Positions 35,073 to 43,732 of a DNA stretch of 64,000 bases are shown here, piece by piece. The stretch covers positions 1-64,000 of the forward strand of contig NZ_PXYK01000020.1 of the NCBI RefSeq assembly GCF_003012745.1, written 5' to 3'. Position 1 is the stretch's first letter, and every line of letters starts with the position of its first letter. This stretch comes from Kumtagia ephedrae (GTDB lineage Bacteria; Pseudomonadota; Alphaproteobacteria; Rhizobiales; Rhizobiaceae). The position numbers and the translations under genes were made by a program. The notes beneath the pieces are model-generated. The model made no database searches and was not told the origin of the DNA. It saw nothing but the letters and a program-made list of their open reading frames with translations.

Positions 35073-37460
35073 TCAGGCGGCCGCCAGCGCGGCGTGGATC
35101 ATGCTCGGCGTCAGCGGCACCTGGTGGAAGCGTCCGGCGCCGAACGGCCTGAGCGCGTCCTCGACGCCCGAGGCGATGACCGCGCCGACCGGGATGCAGC
35201 CGGCCTCGCCGACGCCCTTGACGCCGAGCGGGTTCAGCGGCGACGGCGTCTCCAGGTGCAGGATCTCGACCTGCGGCACCTCGGTGGCGTAGGGCACCAG
35301 GAAGTCGACGAAATTGGCGTTGACCAGGTTGCCGTCGCTGTCGAATTCGATGCGCTCGTACATCGCCCCGCCGATGCCCTGGGCGATGCCGCCCATCACC
35401 TGGCCTTCGACGATCATCGGGTTGATCATGTTGCCGCAGTCGTGGATGCAGACGTAGCGCTTGACCTTCACCGAGCAGAGTTCCGGGTCGACCTCGAGGA
35501 TCGCGCCGTGCACGCCATAGGCCCAGGTGGCGCAGGCGGGGCTGTAATAGTCGGTCGCCTCGAGGCCGGGGTGCTGGCCCTCGGCCAGCGCCGGGCCGTC
35601 GTGGCGGCTCGCCGGCGCGAACTGCGTCGCCGCCTTGGCCGCCTCGTTGAAGGCATAGCGCAGCGGGTTGGTGGCGGTGGCGATCGCCGCCAGCGGCACG
35701 GCGCGGTCGGTGCCCTTCACCCAGGCCGCGCCGTCGCGCAGCTCGATGTCGCCGATATCGGCCTCCAGCATGTTGGCCGCCGCCGTCAGCGTCTTCTGCC
35801 GCACGATCAGCGCCGACTTGTGGATGGCGTTGCCCGACACCACGGCGGCGCGGCTGGCGAAGGTCGCCACACCCCAGTCGAAGGCTTTCGTGTCGCCCTC
35901 GACCAGGATGACGTCCTCGACCTTGACGCCGAGCTGGTCGGCGACGATCTGCGCGAACACCGTGTCGTGGCCCTGGCCCTGCGAGGTCAGCCCGGTGTTG
36001 ACATAGACCTTGCCGGTGATCGGGTGGATCTTGATGTGGCCGCCCTCATAGGGGCCGAGCCCGGTACCCTCGACGTAGAAGGCCATGCCGAGGCCGAGAT
36101 GTTTGCCCTCGCGGCGCGCCTTCTCCTGCTCGGCAGCGAAATTGTCGACGTCGAGCCGCTCCGCCAGCATCTCCAGTGCCTTGCCGTACTGGCCGCTGTC
36201 CAGGCTGACGGCCAGCCCGTCGGCGAACAGCAGCCCGTCGCGCAGCACCGGGAATTCGGCGTCGGCGATCAGGTTGCGGCGGCGGATCTCGAAGCGGTCG
36301 AGGCCGAGCTCGTCGGCGAGCTGGTCCATCGCCCGCTCGATGGCGAAACAGGCCTGCGGCCGGCCGCAGCCGCGGTAGGGCGTGATCGGCACGGTCGGCG
36401 TGTAGACCGCCGTGAATTCCACCCAGATGTTGGGGATGCGATAGGGACCGGCGATCGAGGTCGACGCCACCTGCGCTATGGCGATGCCGTAGGGGATGAA
36501 CGCGCCGGTGTCGTGCAAAAAGCTGTCGCGCAGCGCCACGACCTCGCCGGTCTTTTTGGCGTAGAGCTCGATCGTGTGGATCTGGGTGCGCTCCTGCGAG
36601 GAGCCGACGAAATTCTCGCGCCGGTCCTCGATGTATTTGACGGGACGGCCGAGCTGCATGGCGGCGTAGGGCACCAGCAGCTCGTCGGGATAGAACAGCA
36701 GCACCTTCTGGCCGAAGCCGCCGCCGACATGCGGCGCGATCACCCGCACCTTGTCCTCGTCGAGCTTCAGGATAGACGCCAGCCCGCCGCGCACCGAGAT
36801 CGGCGCCTGGGTGCCGTCCCACACCGTCAGCTCGCCGGTGACGCGGTCGAAGGTCGCGGCCACGGCGCGGCATTCCATCGGCGCGGCGGTCGAGCGGTCG
36901 ACCCGCACCTTGACCCGGGTGACGTGCTCCGCCCCGGCTATCGCCTTGTCCGGATGACCGGATACCTGCACGAAATGCGCTGCGACATTGTTCGGATGCG
37001 TCTCGTGCACCAGCGGCGCCTCGTCGAGGATAGCCTTCTCCAGCTCGATCTCGACGTCGAGCGGATCGTAGTCGACGTCGACCAGCGCCGCCGCGTCCTC
37101 GGCCGTGTAGCGGTCGACCGCCACCACCATCGCTACCGTCTGCCCGACATAATAGGCGTCGCCGCGCGCCAGCGGCCGCTGCGTGCGGGCATCCTTCATC
37201 GACGGATGCGGGATCAGCAGCGGCATCTCGCGGTCGAGCTCGCCGATGGTGTCGCAGGTGTAGACCGCCGCCACGCCGGGATGCGCCGCCGCCGCGGAGA
37301 TGTCGATCGCATTGATCCTGGCGCGGGCGAACGGGCTGCGCACGAAGGCGACATGCAGCGCCCCGGCCAGCGGGATGTCGTCGACGAACGACCCTTCGCC
37401 GCGCAAAAGTTGCGGATCGATGTTGCGCTGGACGCGGGCCCCGAAGGCTCTGGTGGACAT
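35073..37460 (-). CDS. Molybdenum hydroxylase large subunit (xanthine dehydrogenase/CoxL-like)
   Basis: This 795-residue molybdopterin subunit starts at ATG 37460 (MSTRAFGARVQR). Mo-cofactor contacts include APHVGGGFGQKV and TGLTSQGQGHDTVFAQIVAD. The catalytic Glu is Glu752 in GVKGVGEAGCIP. The loop that carries AYRCSFR in true CO dehydrogenases reads YRGCGR at residues 362-367 here, closer to the form-II AYRGAGR type, so it should hydroxylate an N-heterocycle or aldehyde rather than CO. It is encoded after the FeS and FAD subunits, with 11 bases after the former. The operon is M-S-L in order. Confidence 0.92.
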   Translation of the reverse strand: MSTRAFGARVQRNIDPQLLRGEGSFVDDIPLAGALHVAFVRSPFARARINAIDISAAAAHPGVAAVYTCDTIGELDREMPLLIPHPSMKDARTQRPLARGDAYYVGQTVAMVVAVDRYTAEDAAALVDVDYDPLDVEIELEKAILDEAPLVHETHPNNVAAHFVQVSGHPDKAIAGAEHVTRVKVRVDRSTAAPMECRAVAATFDRVTGELTVWDGTQAPISVRGGLASILKLDEDKVRVIAPHVGGGFGQKVLLFYPDELLVPYAAMQLGRPVKYIEDRRENFVGSSQERTQIHTIELYAKKTGEVVALRDSFLHDTGAFIPYGIAIAQVASTSIAGPYRIPNIWVEFTAVYTPTVPITPYRGCGRPQACFAIERAMDQLADELGLDRFEIRRRNLIADAEFPVLRDGLLFADGLAVSLDSGQYGKALEMLAERLDVDNFAAEQEKARREGKHLGLGMAFYVEGTGLGPYEGGHIKIHPITGKVYVNTGLTSQGQGHDTVFAQIVADQLGVKVEDVILVEGDTKAFDWGVATFASRAAVVSGNAIHKSALIVRQKTLTAAANMLEADIGDIELRDGAAWVKGTDRAVPLAAIATATNPLRYAFNEAAKAATQFAPASRHDGPALAEGQHPGLEATDYYSPACATWAYGVHGAILEVDPELCSVKVKRYVCIHDCGNMINPMIVEGQVMGGIAQGIGGAMYERIEFDSDGNLVNANFVDFLVPYATEVPQVEILHLETPSPLNPLGVKGVGEAGCIPVGAVIASGVEDALRPFGAGRFHQVPLTPSMIHAALAAA

Positions 37461-37471
37461 CGCCGCCTCCC

Positions 37472-38002
37472 CTACCGCGCAGCCATGGCATCGGCGGCCT
37501 GGCGCACCGCCGCGACGATGTTCTGGTAGCCGGTGCAGCGGCAGAGATTGCCCGACAGCATGTCGCGGATGCCCTCTTCGGAGAGGTCCATCGGCCGGTC
37601 GGATTCGAGATTGCTCAAAATGTTCATGATCATGCCCGGCGTGCAGTAGCCGCACTGCAGCGCGTGGCAGTCGCGGAACGCCTCCTGCAACGGGTGCAGG
37701 CCGCCGTCCTCGGCAGCTACCGATTCGATGGTGCGCACCTCCGCGCCCGACGCCTGCACGGCGAAGGTCAGGCAGGAGCGCGCGGAAACCCCGTCGATCA
37801 TCACGGTGCAAGCGCCGCAGACGCCATGCTCGCAGCCGACATGCGTGCCGGTCAGGCCGAGCTCGTGGCGCAGGAAGTCGGAGAGCAGCATGCGCACGCT
37901 GACCTCGGCCGAGACCTTCTCGCCGTTGACGGTCAGCGCCACCGCCGCCTTCGGGTCGATGGATGTCGCCGGCAGCCTCGGCCTGATCGTTCCGCGGTTC
38001 AT
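37472..38002 (-). CDS. Molybdenum hydroxylase small subunit, two [2Fe-2S] clusters
   Basis: This is a 176-residue iron-sulfur subunit. The ferredoxin-type cluster ligands lie in GCEHGVCGACTVMIDG and the distal SC; the second cluster is in HALQCGYCTPGMIM with NLCRCTGYQNI. It passes electrons from the Mo centre to FAD. I prefer the ATG at 38002 (MNRGTIRP), with AAGGA seven bases upstream, over GTG 38017 or ATG 38008. It begins 12 bases after the FAD subunit stop. Confidence 0.92.
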   Translation of the reverse strand: MNRGTIRPRLPATSIDPKAAVALTVNGEKVSAEVSVRMLLSDFLRHELGLTGTHVGCEHGVCGACTVMIDGVSARSCLTFAVQASGAEVRTIESVAAEDGGLHPLQEAFRDCHALQCGYCTPGMIMNILSNLESDRPMDLSEEGIRDMLSGNLCRCTGYQNIVAAVRQAADAMAAR

Positions 38003-38013
38003 GGGCATGTCCT

Positions 38014-38865
38014 TCACTTCGCTCTCGACGCGGCCTTCACGACGGCGCGCCGCACCAGCGCCGAGAGCAGGTGGCGGCGATAGGCGTTGGTGGCGTGCAT
38101 GTCGTCCGGCGCGCTGACCGCATCCGTCGCGGCTTCCGCCGCCGCCTTGATCCGCTCAGGCGTGAGTTCGGCCCCTGCCAGTATCTGCTCGGACGCCTCG
38201 AGCCGCACCGGCCGCGAGGCGACGCCGCAGGCGGCCAGCGAGACGCGGCCGGCGGACGGCTCGACGATCGCCGCCACCGCCGCGATCGCATAGTCGCCAT
38301 GGCGGCGCGTGAACTCCTCGAAGGCCCAGCCGGCGCCCTCGGGCAGCACGGGAAAATGCGCCTCGACGACGATCTCGTCGGGCTCGCGCGTCGTCGTCAT
38401 GTGGAACTGGAAGAATTCCTGCGCCGCGACCTCGCGGCGGCCGCGCGGCCCCTCGGGGACGACGCTGCCGCCGGTGGCCAGAAGCACCATCGGCATCTCG
38501 GCGGCCGCGTCGGCATGGCAGATGCTGCCGACCACCGTGCCGCGGTTGCGGATCGGCACATGCGCGACATGCGCCATCGCCTCGCGGATCAGCGGATTGG
38601 CGCGAAAGACGGCCTCGTCGAGCTCCAACTCGCGATGCCGGGTCATCGCCCGCACCACGATCCGGCCGTTCTCGATGGAAATGCCCTTCAGCCCGTCGAC
38701 ATGCTGGATGTCGACCAGCCGTGCCGGGCTGGCGAGCCGCATGTTCATGGCCGGGATCAGGCTCTGGCCGCCCGCAAGCACCATGGCGCCCGGATCGCCG
38801 GCGAGCATGGCGACCGCGTCCTTGAGCGTGCGGGGCGCGCAATACTCGAAAAGCGGTGGCTTCAT
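38014..38865 (-). CDS. Molybdenum hydroxylase medium subunit, FAD-binding
   Basis: This 283-residue CoxM-like flavoprotein has the FAD motifs VLAGGQSLIPAMNMRLA near residue 35 and TVGSICHADAAAEMPMVLLA near residue 105, and the C-terminal CO-dehydrogenase flavoprotein domain. ATG 38865 has a GGGAGG site. It is the first gene of the hydroxylase operon. The promoter region 84-161 bp upstream carries four candidate regulator sites. Confidence 0.92.
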   Translation of the reverse strand: MKPPLFEYCAPRTLKDAVAMLAGDPGAMVLAGGQSLIPAMNMRLASPARLVDIQHVDGLKGISIENGRIVVRAMTRHRELELDEAVFRANPLIREAMAHVAHVPIRNRGTVVGSICHADAAAEMPMVLLATGGSVVPEGPRGRREVAAQEFFQFHMTTTREPDEIVVEAHFPVLPEGAGWAFEEFTRRHGDYAIAAVAAIVEPSAGRVSLAACGVASRPVRLEASEQILAGAELTPERIKAAAEAATDAVSAPDDMHATNAYRRHLLSALVRRAVVKAASRAK

Positions 38866-38948
38866 GCTACCTCCCGGCATCCGGCGGCACCTGCGGCCGG
38901 ACGGTTATGTTCACTTCGAGGAGCCTGTCCCGGTAGCCCCTCATCGCC

Positions 38949-39026
38949 TCCAGACTATGCGGACTGCTCATTTGTTGAGCGGATTCTTCTATCCACAATC
39001 TGGATACCGCATCCTAAATAGCGATA
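38949..39026. promoter_or_regulatory. Tandem candidate operator upstream of the Mo-hydroxylase operon
   Basis: Copies of a 17-bp pseudo-palindrome begin at 38949, 38969, 38990 and 39010, a 20-21 bp period. The best is a perfect inverted repeat TATCCA-CAATC-TGGATA at 38990-39006. Others read CATTTG-TTGAG-CGGATT (38969-38985) and CATCCT-AAATA-GCGATA (39010-39026); the one at 38949 is weak. The same motif is found at three other promoters in this cluster, so it is probably the site of the IclR regulator encoded at 41.6 kb. The remaining bases to 39160 hold no gene. Confidence 0.6.
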
Positions 39027-39160
39027 GGCGACGCTGTCAACAGCTATTGCGGTACGGGCTCGACGAGGCGGCCGCGCCTAGTTCGAAGAGGGCACCGCAA
39101 CGGTCACCGATTGGCCGCGCCAACGGCAAGATGTGGAAGATCATCAGGGATGAAAGGATA

Positions 39161-40075
39161 CTAGCCGGACCCGCGCGCGCTGTTGACCAAAAACACGCCG
39201 GCGGCGATGAGCGCCAGCGCCAGCCATATCCACACCGACAGGCTCTCGGCGAACAGCAGCACCGCAAAGCCGACGCCGACGGCGGTGTTCACATAGCTCA
39301 TCTGGCTGACATAGACGGGCCCGCCGACCTGCTGCAGGCGGAAGAACAGCCCGTAGCCGACGCCCGTGGCGACGCATTGCAGCGCCACCAGGTGCAAGGC
39401 GGACGCAAGGCCGGTGCCGAAATCCGGCATCGCCCCCGCGAGCCGCAGCAGGACCAGCGTCAGGGCGATGCCGACGGCCGCGGCAGCCAGCGTCCAGGCG
39501 GCGAGCGGCAGCGCCACCTGCCCCTTCGGCCAATGGGTGGTGCGGAACACGTTGCCGGCGGCGAGCACCGTCGGTGTCACCAGCGCTACGAGATACCAAA
39601 TGAACGGCGCATGCGCGGCATCGCCGCCGTTGCGGGAAAACAGGATGACCAGCGTGCCGGCCATGCCGATGCCGAGGCCGGCGAGCCGCACGACGTTCGG
39701 CCGCTCCAGCGCCAGCGCGTAGACGATGGCGAGCGTAACGATCGGCGCCAGCGACTGGATGATCGCCGGGATGCCCGAGCCGAGATGCGGCATCACCGTC
39801 ACCACCGCCGTCCAGGGTATGGCGAAGGTAAGCTGGCCGGCGACGGCCGCATAGCCGAGCGTCGCCCGGTCGGGCCGGAGCGAGAAGCCGCCGGCCAGCG
39901 CCAGCAGCGCCAGCACGACGCTGGCACCGGCCGCGGTGGCGCCGACATAGACCAGCGACGGGATGCCGGCGGCCACCGCGATCTTGCCGAGCGGGAAGAT
40001 CGAGCCGATGCACAAGCCCGCCGAAAACAGCAGCAGCACCGGCTCGAGGCGCCCGGGGCCGCCCGCCCGGCTCAT
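39161..40075 (-). CDS. DMT-family (EamA) transporter
   Basis: This 304-residue membrane protein has about ten hydrophobic helices in two EamA repeats, for example LLLFSAGLCIGSIFPLGKIAVAAG at the N-terminus and YVNTAVGVGFAVLLFAESLSV in the second repeat. DMT members export or import amino acids, bases and metabolites. Its ATG overlaps the amidase stop by four bases, which couples it to the amidase and points to transport of an intermediate of the same pathway. Confidence 0.88.
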   Translation of the reverse strand: MSRAGGPGRLEPVLLLFSAGLCIGSIFPLGKIAVAAGIPSLVYVGATAAGASVVLALLALAGGFSLRPDRATLGYAAVAGQLTFAIPWTAVVTVMPHLGSGIPAIIQSLAPIVTLAIVYALALERPNVVRLAGLGIGMAGTLVILFSRNGGDAAHAPFIWYLVALVTPTVLAAGNVFRTTHWPKGQVALPLAAWTLAAAAVGIALTLVLLRLAGAMPDFGTGLASALHLVALQCVATGVGYGLFFRLQQVGGPVYVSQMSYVNTAVGVGFAVLLFAESLSVWIWLALALIAAGVFLVNSARGSG

Positions 40076-41490
40076 GCGCGTTCCGCCGGATCGATCGGCC
40101 GCGCCAGCGACTGGCCGAGCAGGGCCTCGCACCAGGCCCCGGCGGCGAGCAGCTCGGCCTCGCCATAGGGCTTTCCGACAAGCTGCAGGCCGACCGGCAG
40201 GCCGCCGGCGCTCCGCCCGCACGGGATGGAGATCGCCGGGCAGCCGCAGATGGTGACGGCGTAGCCCAGCGTCAGCCAGTCGAGATAGGTCGCGAGCTTC
40301 TGGCCGTCGACCTCCCCGACGAAACGCTGCTCGACCGGAAACGGCTCGACCGGCGCCGTCGGGGTGATCAGCACCCCGTGGGTGTCGAGGAAGTCGAGCA
40401 TGGCGAGCCGCACGCTCGCCCGGCCGGCCTCCGCTCCGGCGAGATCGGCGGCGGTGAGCTTCAGCCCCTCCTCGATGTTCCAGACCACTTCCGGCTTCAG
40501 CCTGTCGCGATGCCGCTCCAGCGCCTCGCGGCGCAATGCGGCGAACTGGAAGGCGCGCAGCGTACGGAAGGCGCGGTCGCCCGCCGCCAGGTCCGGATGC
40601 GCCTCCTCGACCGCCAGCCCCGCCGACGCCAGCCTGCCGACGGCCTCGAGCACCGTCGTCCGCACCGGCTCGTCGACCGCCGCGAGCCCCAGCGTCATGC
40701 TGAAGGCGGCGCGGACGGGTTTGCGCGGCGCCCGTGCGGCCTTCAGATACGATCCGCCGCCGCGTGGAAAAGACAGCGGGTCGCGCGGCTCGAAGCGGGC
40801 CATGCCGTCCAGCGCCAGCGCCGCGTCGGCGACGTCGCGCGCCAGCGGACCCATCACCGACAACACCTGATGGGGCAGCGCGCCCGGCCCCTGCGGCACG
40901 ACGCCGGGCGTCGGCCTGAGACCGACCACGTTGCAGAAGGCCGCGGGATAGCGCAGCGAGCAGGCGAAGTCCGAGCCTTGCGCCAGGAAGGCCATGCCGG
41001 TGGCGACCGCCACCGCCGCCCCGCCGGACGAGCCGCCCGCCGAGCGCGCCGGGTTCCACGGGTTGAGCGTGCGCCCGAACACCTCGTTGAAGGTGTTGGC
41101 GCCGGCCTCGAACTCGGGCGTGTTGGACTTGGCGAACACCACGCCGCCTTCCGCCTCGATCGCCTCGACCACGTAGTCGGAGTCTTCCGGCACATGGTCG
41201 GCATAGGCGAGCGAGCCCCAGGTGGTGCGCACGCCGGCGACTGCCGCCGAATCCTTGATCGGCCAGGGCAGGCCGGCGAACCGGCCGCGCTCGCCCGGCG
41301 GCAGCGCCTCCAGCCGCGCCGCTTCGCGCCCGGCCCGCTCGAAGCAGCGCGTCGGCAGCGCGTTGACCTTGCCGTCGACCGCCTCGACGCGGCGCCGCAG
41401 GCTTTCCAGCAGCTCGCGCGGCGACACCGCGCCGCTGCGCAGCCGCTCGACCGCCGCTACCGCCGACCATGTCCACGCCTCGTCGCTCAT
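40072..41490 (-). CDS. Amidase-signature family hydrolase
   Basis: This 472-residue amidase has the Ser-cisSer-Lys catalytic set: Lys79 in GLPWPIKDS, the glycine/serine loop SAGGSSGGAAV at 150-160 with the cis-Ser, and the nucleophile Ser178 in GSDFACSLRYPA. The start ATG 41490 (MSDEAWTW) follows GAGGAAG. Amidase-signature enzymes hydrolyse amides and ureido compounds. As I recall, the ureidomalonase of oxidative pyrimidine breakdown is of this type; the link here is inference. Divergent from the IclR gene, with shared candidate operators between them. Confidence 0.92.
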   Translation of the reverse strand: MSDEAWTWSAVAAVERLRSGAVSPRELLESLRRRVEAVDGKVNALPTRCFERAGREAARLEALPPGERGRFAGLPWPIKDSAAVAGVRTTWGSLAYADHVPEDSDYVVEAIEAEGGVVFAKSNTPEFEAGANTFNEVFGRTLNPWNPARSAGGSSGGAAVAVATGMAFLAQGSDFACSLRYPAAFCNVVGLRPTPGVVPQGPGALPHQVLSVMGPLARDVADAALALDGMARFEPRDPLSFPRGGGSYLKAARAPRKPVRAAFSMTLGLAAVDEPVRTTVLEAVGRLASAGLAVEEAHPDLAAGDRAFRTLRAFQFAALRREALERHRDRLKPEVVWNIEEGLKLTAADLAGAEAGRASVRLAMLDFLDTHGVLITPTAPVEPFPVEQRFVGEVDGQKLATYLDWLTLGYAVTICGCPAISIPCGRSAGGLPVGLQLVGKPYGEAELLAAGAWCEALLGQSLARPIDPAERA

Positions 41491-41501
41491 CGCCGCTTCC
41501 T

Positions 41502-41538
41502 CTTCCAACTATTCAATATCGCATCCATTGAGCGGACA
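41502..41538. promoter_or_regulatory. Candidate operators between amidase and IclR genes
   Basis: Two 17-bp sites 20 bp apart, CTTCCA-ACTAT-TCAATA at 41502-41518 and CATCCA-TTGAG-CGGACA at 41522-41538, lie 12-48 bp before the amidase ATG and 44-80 bp before the IclR start. The second shares the nine bases TTGAGCGGA with the site at 38969. A weak third copy may begin at 41541. They could mediate autoregulation and control of the amidase operon. Confidence 0.55.
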
Positions 41539-41581
41539 GACATTCTCGCTTATGAGTTGACAAGACTTCAATGCCACGCGG

Positions 41582-42439
41582 TTGTCCGACTTGAGAGCCA
41601 CCCCACGCAAATCCACAGCGGCCAAGCCGGCCAAGACCCAGGAGTCCAACGGCGAGACGGCCGCCGAGGAAGGCGCCGAGGACGCGCTGCGCGGCATGGC
41701 GCGCTCCTTCGCCGTGCTCGACTTCCTGGCCTCCTCTCCCGGCCGCGTGGTCGACGTGACGCGTAGCCTCAACCTGCCCTGGGCGACCGTCCACCGCACG
41801 GTGATCGGCCTGGAGAAGGCGCAGTTCCTGCGCCGCGACCCCGAGACCAACCGCTACGAGATCGGCCCCCGGCTCTGGCATATCGGCTCGGCCTATCTCG
41901 CCAACCACCGCGTGCTGCGCGTCGCCATGCCCTATCTGGCGCGGCTGGAGGGCGAGGAGGGCATCGCCATGCAGGTGGTCGAGCGCATCGGCCTGCAGTC
42001 GGTGGCGATCTACTCGCACCAGCGCGTCGACGAGGACATCACCAAGGCCCACTACGGCTACCACTTTCCGCTGCATTGCGGCTCCAAGGGCCTGGTGCTG
42101 CTCGCCAATGAGGAGCCGGATTTCGTCGCGGACTATCTGAAGCGCGACCTGGAGCGGCTGACGCCCGACACCATTACCGACGCCGAGCGCCTGCGCGCCG
42201 TGCTCGACCAGGTGCGGGCGGAGGATTTCTCGCTCACCATCGCCGACGTGCAGCCTTTCACCGGCTCGATCTCCGCGCCGATCCGCGACGCCGGCGGCCG
42301 GGTGATCGCCTGCATCTGCTTCGTTTTCCGAAAAGGCCTGGCCAAGAACGCCCGCCGGCTCGAGGATCTCAAGGACAAGCTGCAGCAGGCCACCCATTCC
42401 ATCAGCATCGACCTCGGCTGGCATCCGGGCCAGCGGTAG
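41582..42439 (+). CDS. IclR-family transcriptional regulator
   Basis: This 285-residue regulator has an N-terminal winged helix (about residues 38-100, FAVLDFLASSPGRVVDVTRSLNLPWATVHRTVIGLEK region) and a C-terminal ligand-binding IclR domain (YGYHFPLHCGSKGLVLLA, DVQPFTGSISAPIRDAGG). The N-terminal 35 residues are low in complexity. The predicted start is TTG 41582 with a poor ribosome site, so the true start is uncertain. It sits in the centre of the cluster and is the obvious candidate to bind the tandem YATYCA-N5-YGGATA sites at four promoters. Confidence 0.9.
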   Translation: MSDLRATPRKSTAAKPAKTQESNGETAAEEGAEDALRGMARSFAVLDFLASSPGRVVDVTRSLNLPWATVHRTVIGLEKAQFLRRDPETNRYEIGPRLWHIGSAYLANHRVLRVAMPYLARLEGEEGIAMQVVERIGLQSVAIYSHQRVDEDITKAHYGYHFPLHCGSKGLVLLANEEPDFVADYLKRDLERLTPDTITDAERLRAVLDQVRAEDFSLTIADVQPFTGSISAPIRDAGGRVIACICFVFRKGLAKNARRLEDLKDKLQQATHSISIDLGWHPGQR

Positions 42440-42484
42440 CGGCAGCGTTCTTCTCCCCTTGAGGGCAGGACTTTCGCCGCCTCG

Positions 42485-42628
42485 TACCCCCACCCCTGGC
42501 CCCTCCCCACAAGGGGGAGGGGGACCGGCTGGCCTCTCCGCCGGGCGCCAATAGACGGCGGTTTTCGAGCGGCATAGCGGCCGCAAAGTCTCCCTCCCCC
42601 TTGTGGGGAGGGGCCAGGGGTGGGGGTA
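42485..42628. repeat. Inverted-repeat element, family A, copy 4, with inverted flanks
   Basis: This 144-bp element has 40-bp arms at 42485-42524 and 42589-42628, nearly perfect (CTGGCC variant of the family). Unusually, the unique sequence outside the arms is also inverted. The 18 bases at 42467-42484 (AGGACTTTCGCCGCCTCG) recur as their reverse complement at 42629-42646. The element lies in the 358-base gap between the convergent IclR and creatininase genes. Confidence 0.95.
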
Positions 42629-42750
42629 CGAGGCGGCGAAAGTCCTCGTCGGTCGGCATGTGCGATTTGCCCTGTCGTAGACGAGGAAGACGCCGGCGGG
42701 CAGACGAGGGGCGGCTCGAGCGCCGGAAAACATGGTGCGGCCCCTCATCC

Positions 42751-42790
42751 GGCCCTTCGGGCCACCTTCTTCCCGTGAACGGGGAGAAGG
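42751..42790. repeat. Paired small hairpins between IclR and creatininase genes
   Basis: GGCCCTTCGGGCC (42751-42763) is followed by arms CCTTCTTCCCG and CGGGGAGAAGG (42765-42775 and 42780-42790, one mismatch). The sequence ends seven bases before the creatininase stop codon. It may act as a terminator for the convergent genes or be the remnant of another repeat family; there is no T-run. Confidence 0.5.
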
Positions 42791-42797
42791 AACAGCC

Positions 42798-43577
42798 CTA
42801 TCTCCGCTCCTCATACGACCCCTGCAGCGACTGGAATGTCTCCGCCAGAGCATCGACCACCGTCTCGATGAACACTTTGCCTGCCTCTGCCGACGCCTTT
42901 GTCGGGTCGCCGAAGATCGCCGCGTGCCCGACCTCGGGCCGCGGCCGGCGCGCATAGGTGCGGGTCGGGTTGGTCGGCGCCACCAGATCCCAGCCGACCG
43001 GCCCGTAATGGGCGCCGGCGAGCCGCTCCATCTTGACCAGGCCCGGCCGCGTGGCGAGCTGGAACGACGCCTCGAACTCGCAGCCATGCCCCATGCCGCC
43101 GGGCACCGACTTGCGCAGCGCATTCACTTTCGCGGCACCCGGCTCCCAGTAACTCACTGCCGACACCTTGAAGCCGTATGTCGTGTCCAGCTCGTCGACG
43201 AGATGCCGTGCCACCGCATCGTTGGCCGTGCCGTTCGGCCGGTTGCCGTTGAGGATGATGAGATGCCCGAATCCCTGGCGGACCAGCGCGGCACCGATCT
43301 CGAACAGCATCGCCTGGTAGGTGGGGATCGACAGCGAGATGGTGCCGGGGAAGAACTCGAAGGTCTTCGATATGCCGTACGCGACCGGCGGCGCCACCAG
43401 CGCGTCGATGCGTTCGGCCAGAAGCGCCGCGATATGGTCGGCCTGGTGCGTGTCGGTATCGGTGGGCATATGCGGCCCATGCGCCTCGGTGGCTCCGGTC
43501 GGCAGGATGACGGCGCGTCCGGCGGCGATGGATTCGCCGATCTCCATCTGCGTCATGAACGACATGCGGCGTTCCAT
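42798..43577 (-). CDS. Creatininase-family amidohydrolase with altered metal motif
   Basis: This is a 259-residue protein of the creatininase/formamide-hydrolase fold. Early ligands are intact: Glu31 and His33 (TEAHGPHMPTDTD) and Asp42. The family motif NGHGGN is NGNRPN here (residues 111-116 region), so the usual metal-binding His is Asn. The late Glu of GCEFEAS (Glu169) is present. It may bind one metal or use an altered site. ATG 43577 follows GGAGGAG. Family members open lactams and cyclic amides, which suits the ring-opening step proposed for this cluster. Divergent from malonyl-CoA decarboxylase. Confidence 0.85.
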   Translation of the reverse strand: MERRMSFMTQMEIGESIAAGRAVILPTGATEAHGPHMPTDTDTHQADHIAALLAERIDALVAPPVAYGISKTFEFFPGTISLSIPTYQAMLFEIGAALVRQGFGHLIILNGNRPNGTANDAVARHLVDELDTTYGFKVSAVSYWEPGAAKVNALRKSVPGGMGHGCEFEASFQLATRPGLVKMERLAGAHYGPVGWDLVAPTNPTRTYARRPRPEVGHAAIFGDPTKASAEAGKVFIETVVDALAETFQSLQGSYEERR

Positions 43578-43623
43578 AGCGGCTCCTCCAGCTTGGGCTT
43601 GCATCGATCCGGCTTTCGCATAG

Positions 43624-43660
43624 TATTCACAATGCGGATACGATATCTACTATATAAGCA
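43624..43660. promoter_or_regulatory. Tandem candidate operators between creatininase and malonyl-CoA decarboxylase genes
   Basis: TATTCA-CAATG-CGGATA at 43624-43640 and TATCTA-CTATA-TAAGCA at 43644-43660 are 20 bp apart. The first matches the perfect palindrome at 38990 in most positions. The second shares ATATCTACTATAT with the reverse complement of the first site upstream of hyuA. They lie 47-83 bp before the creatininase ATG and 73-109 bp before the decarboxylase ATG, so both genes may be controlled. Confidence 0.6.
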
Positions 43661-43732
43661 TTGGAACGCGGCGCCGGCAATCGCGTTCTTGCGGTGGCGC
43701 CGGCGGTGCGGCGGGTAACGGGGCGGGAAGCG

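Noticed and set aside
35073-37460. True aerobic CO dehydrogenase (CoxL)
   Set aside because: The CO-specific AYRCSFR loop is absent (YRGCGR instead) and no CoxDEF maturation genes are seen.
34272-37529. Plus-strand open frame of 1085 codons over the BMP binding protein and CoxL-like genes
   Set aside because: Antisense shadow of well-supported genes; no motifs.
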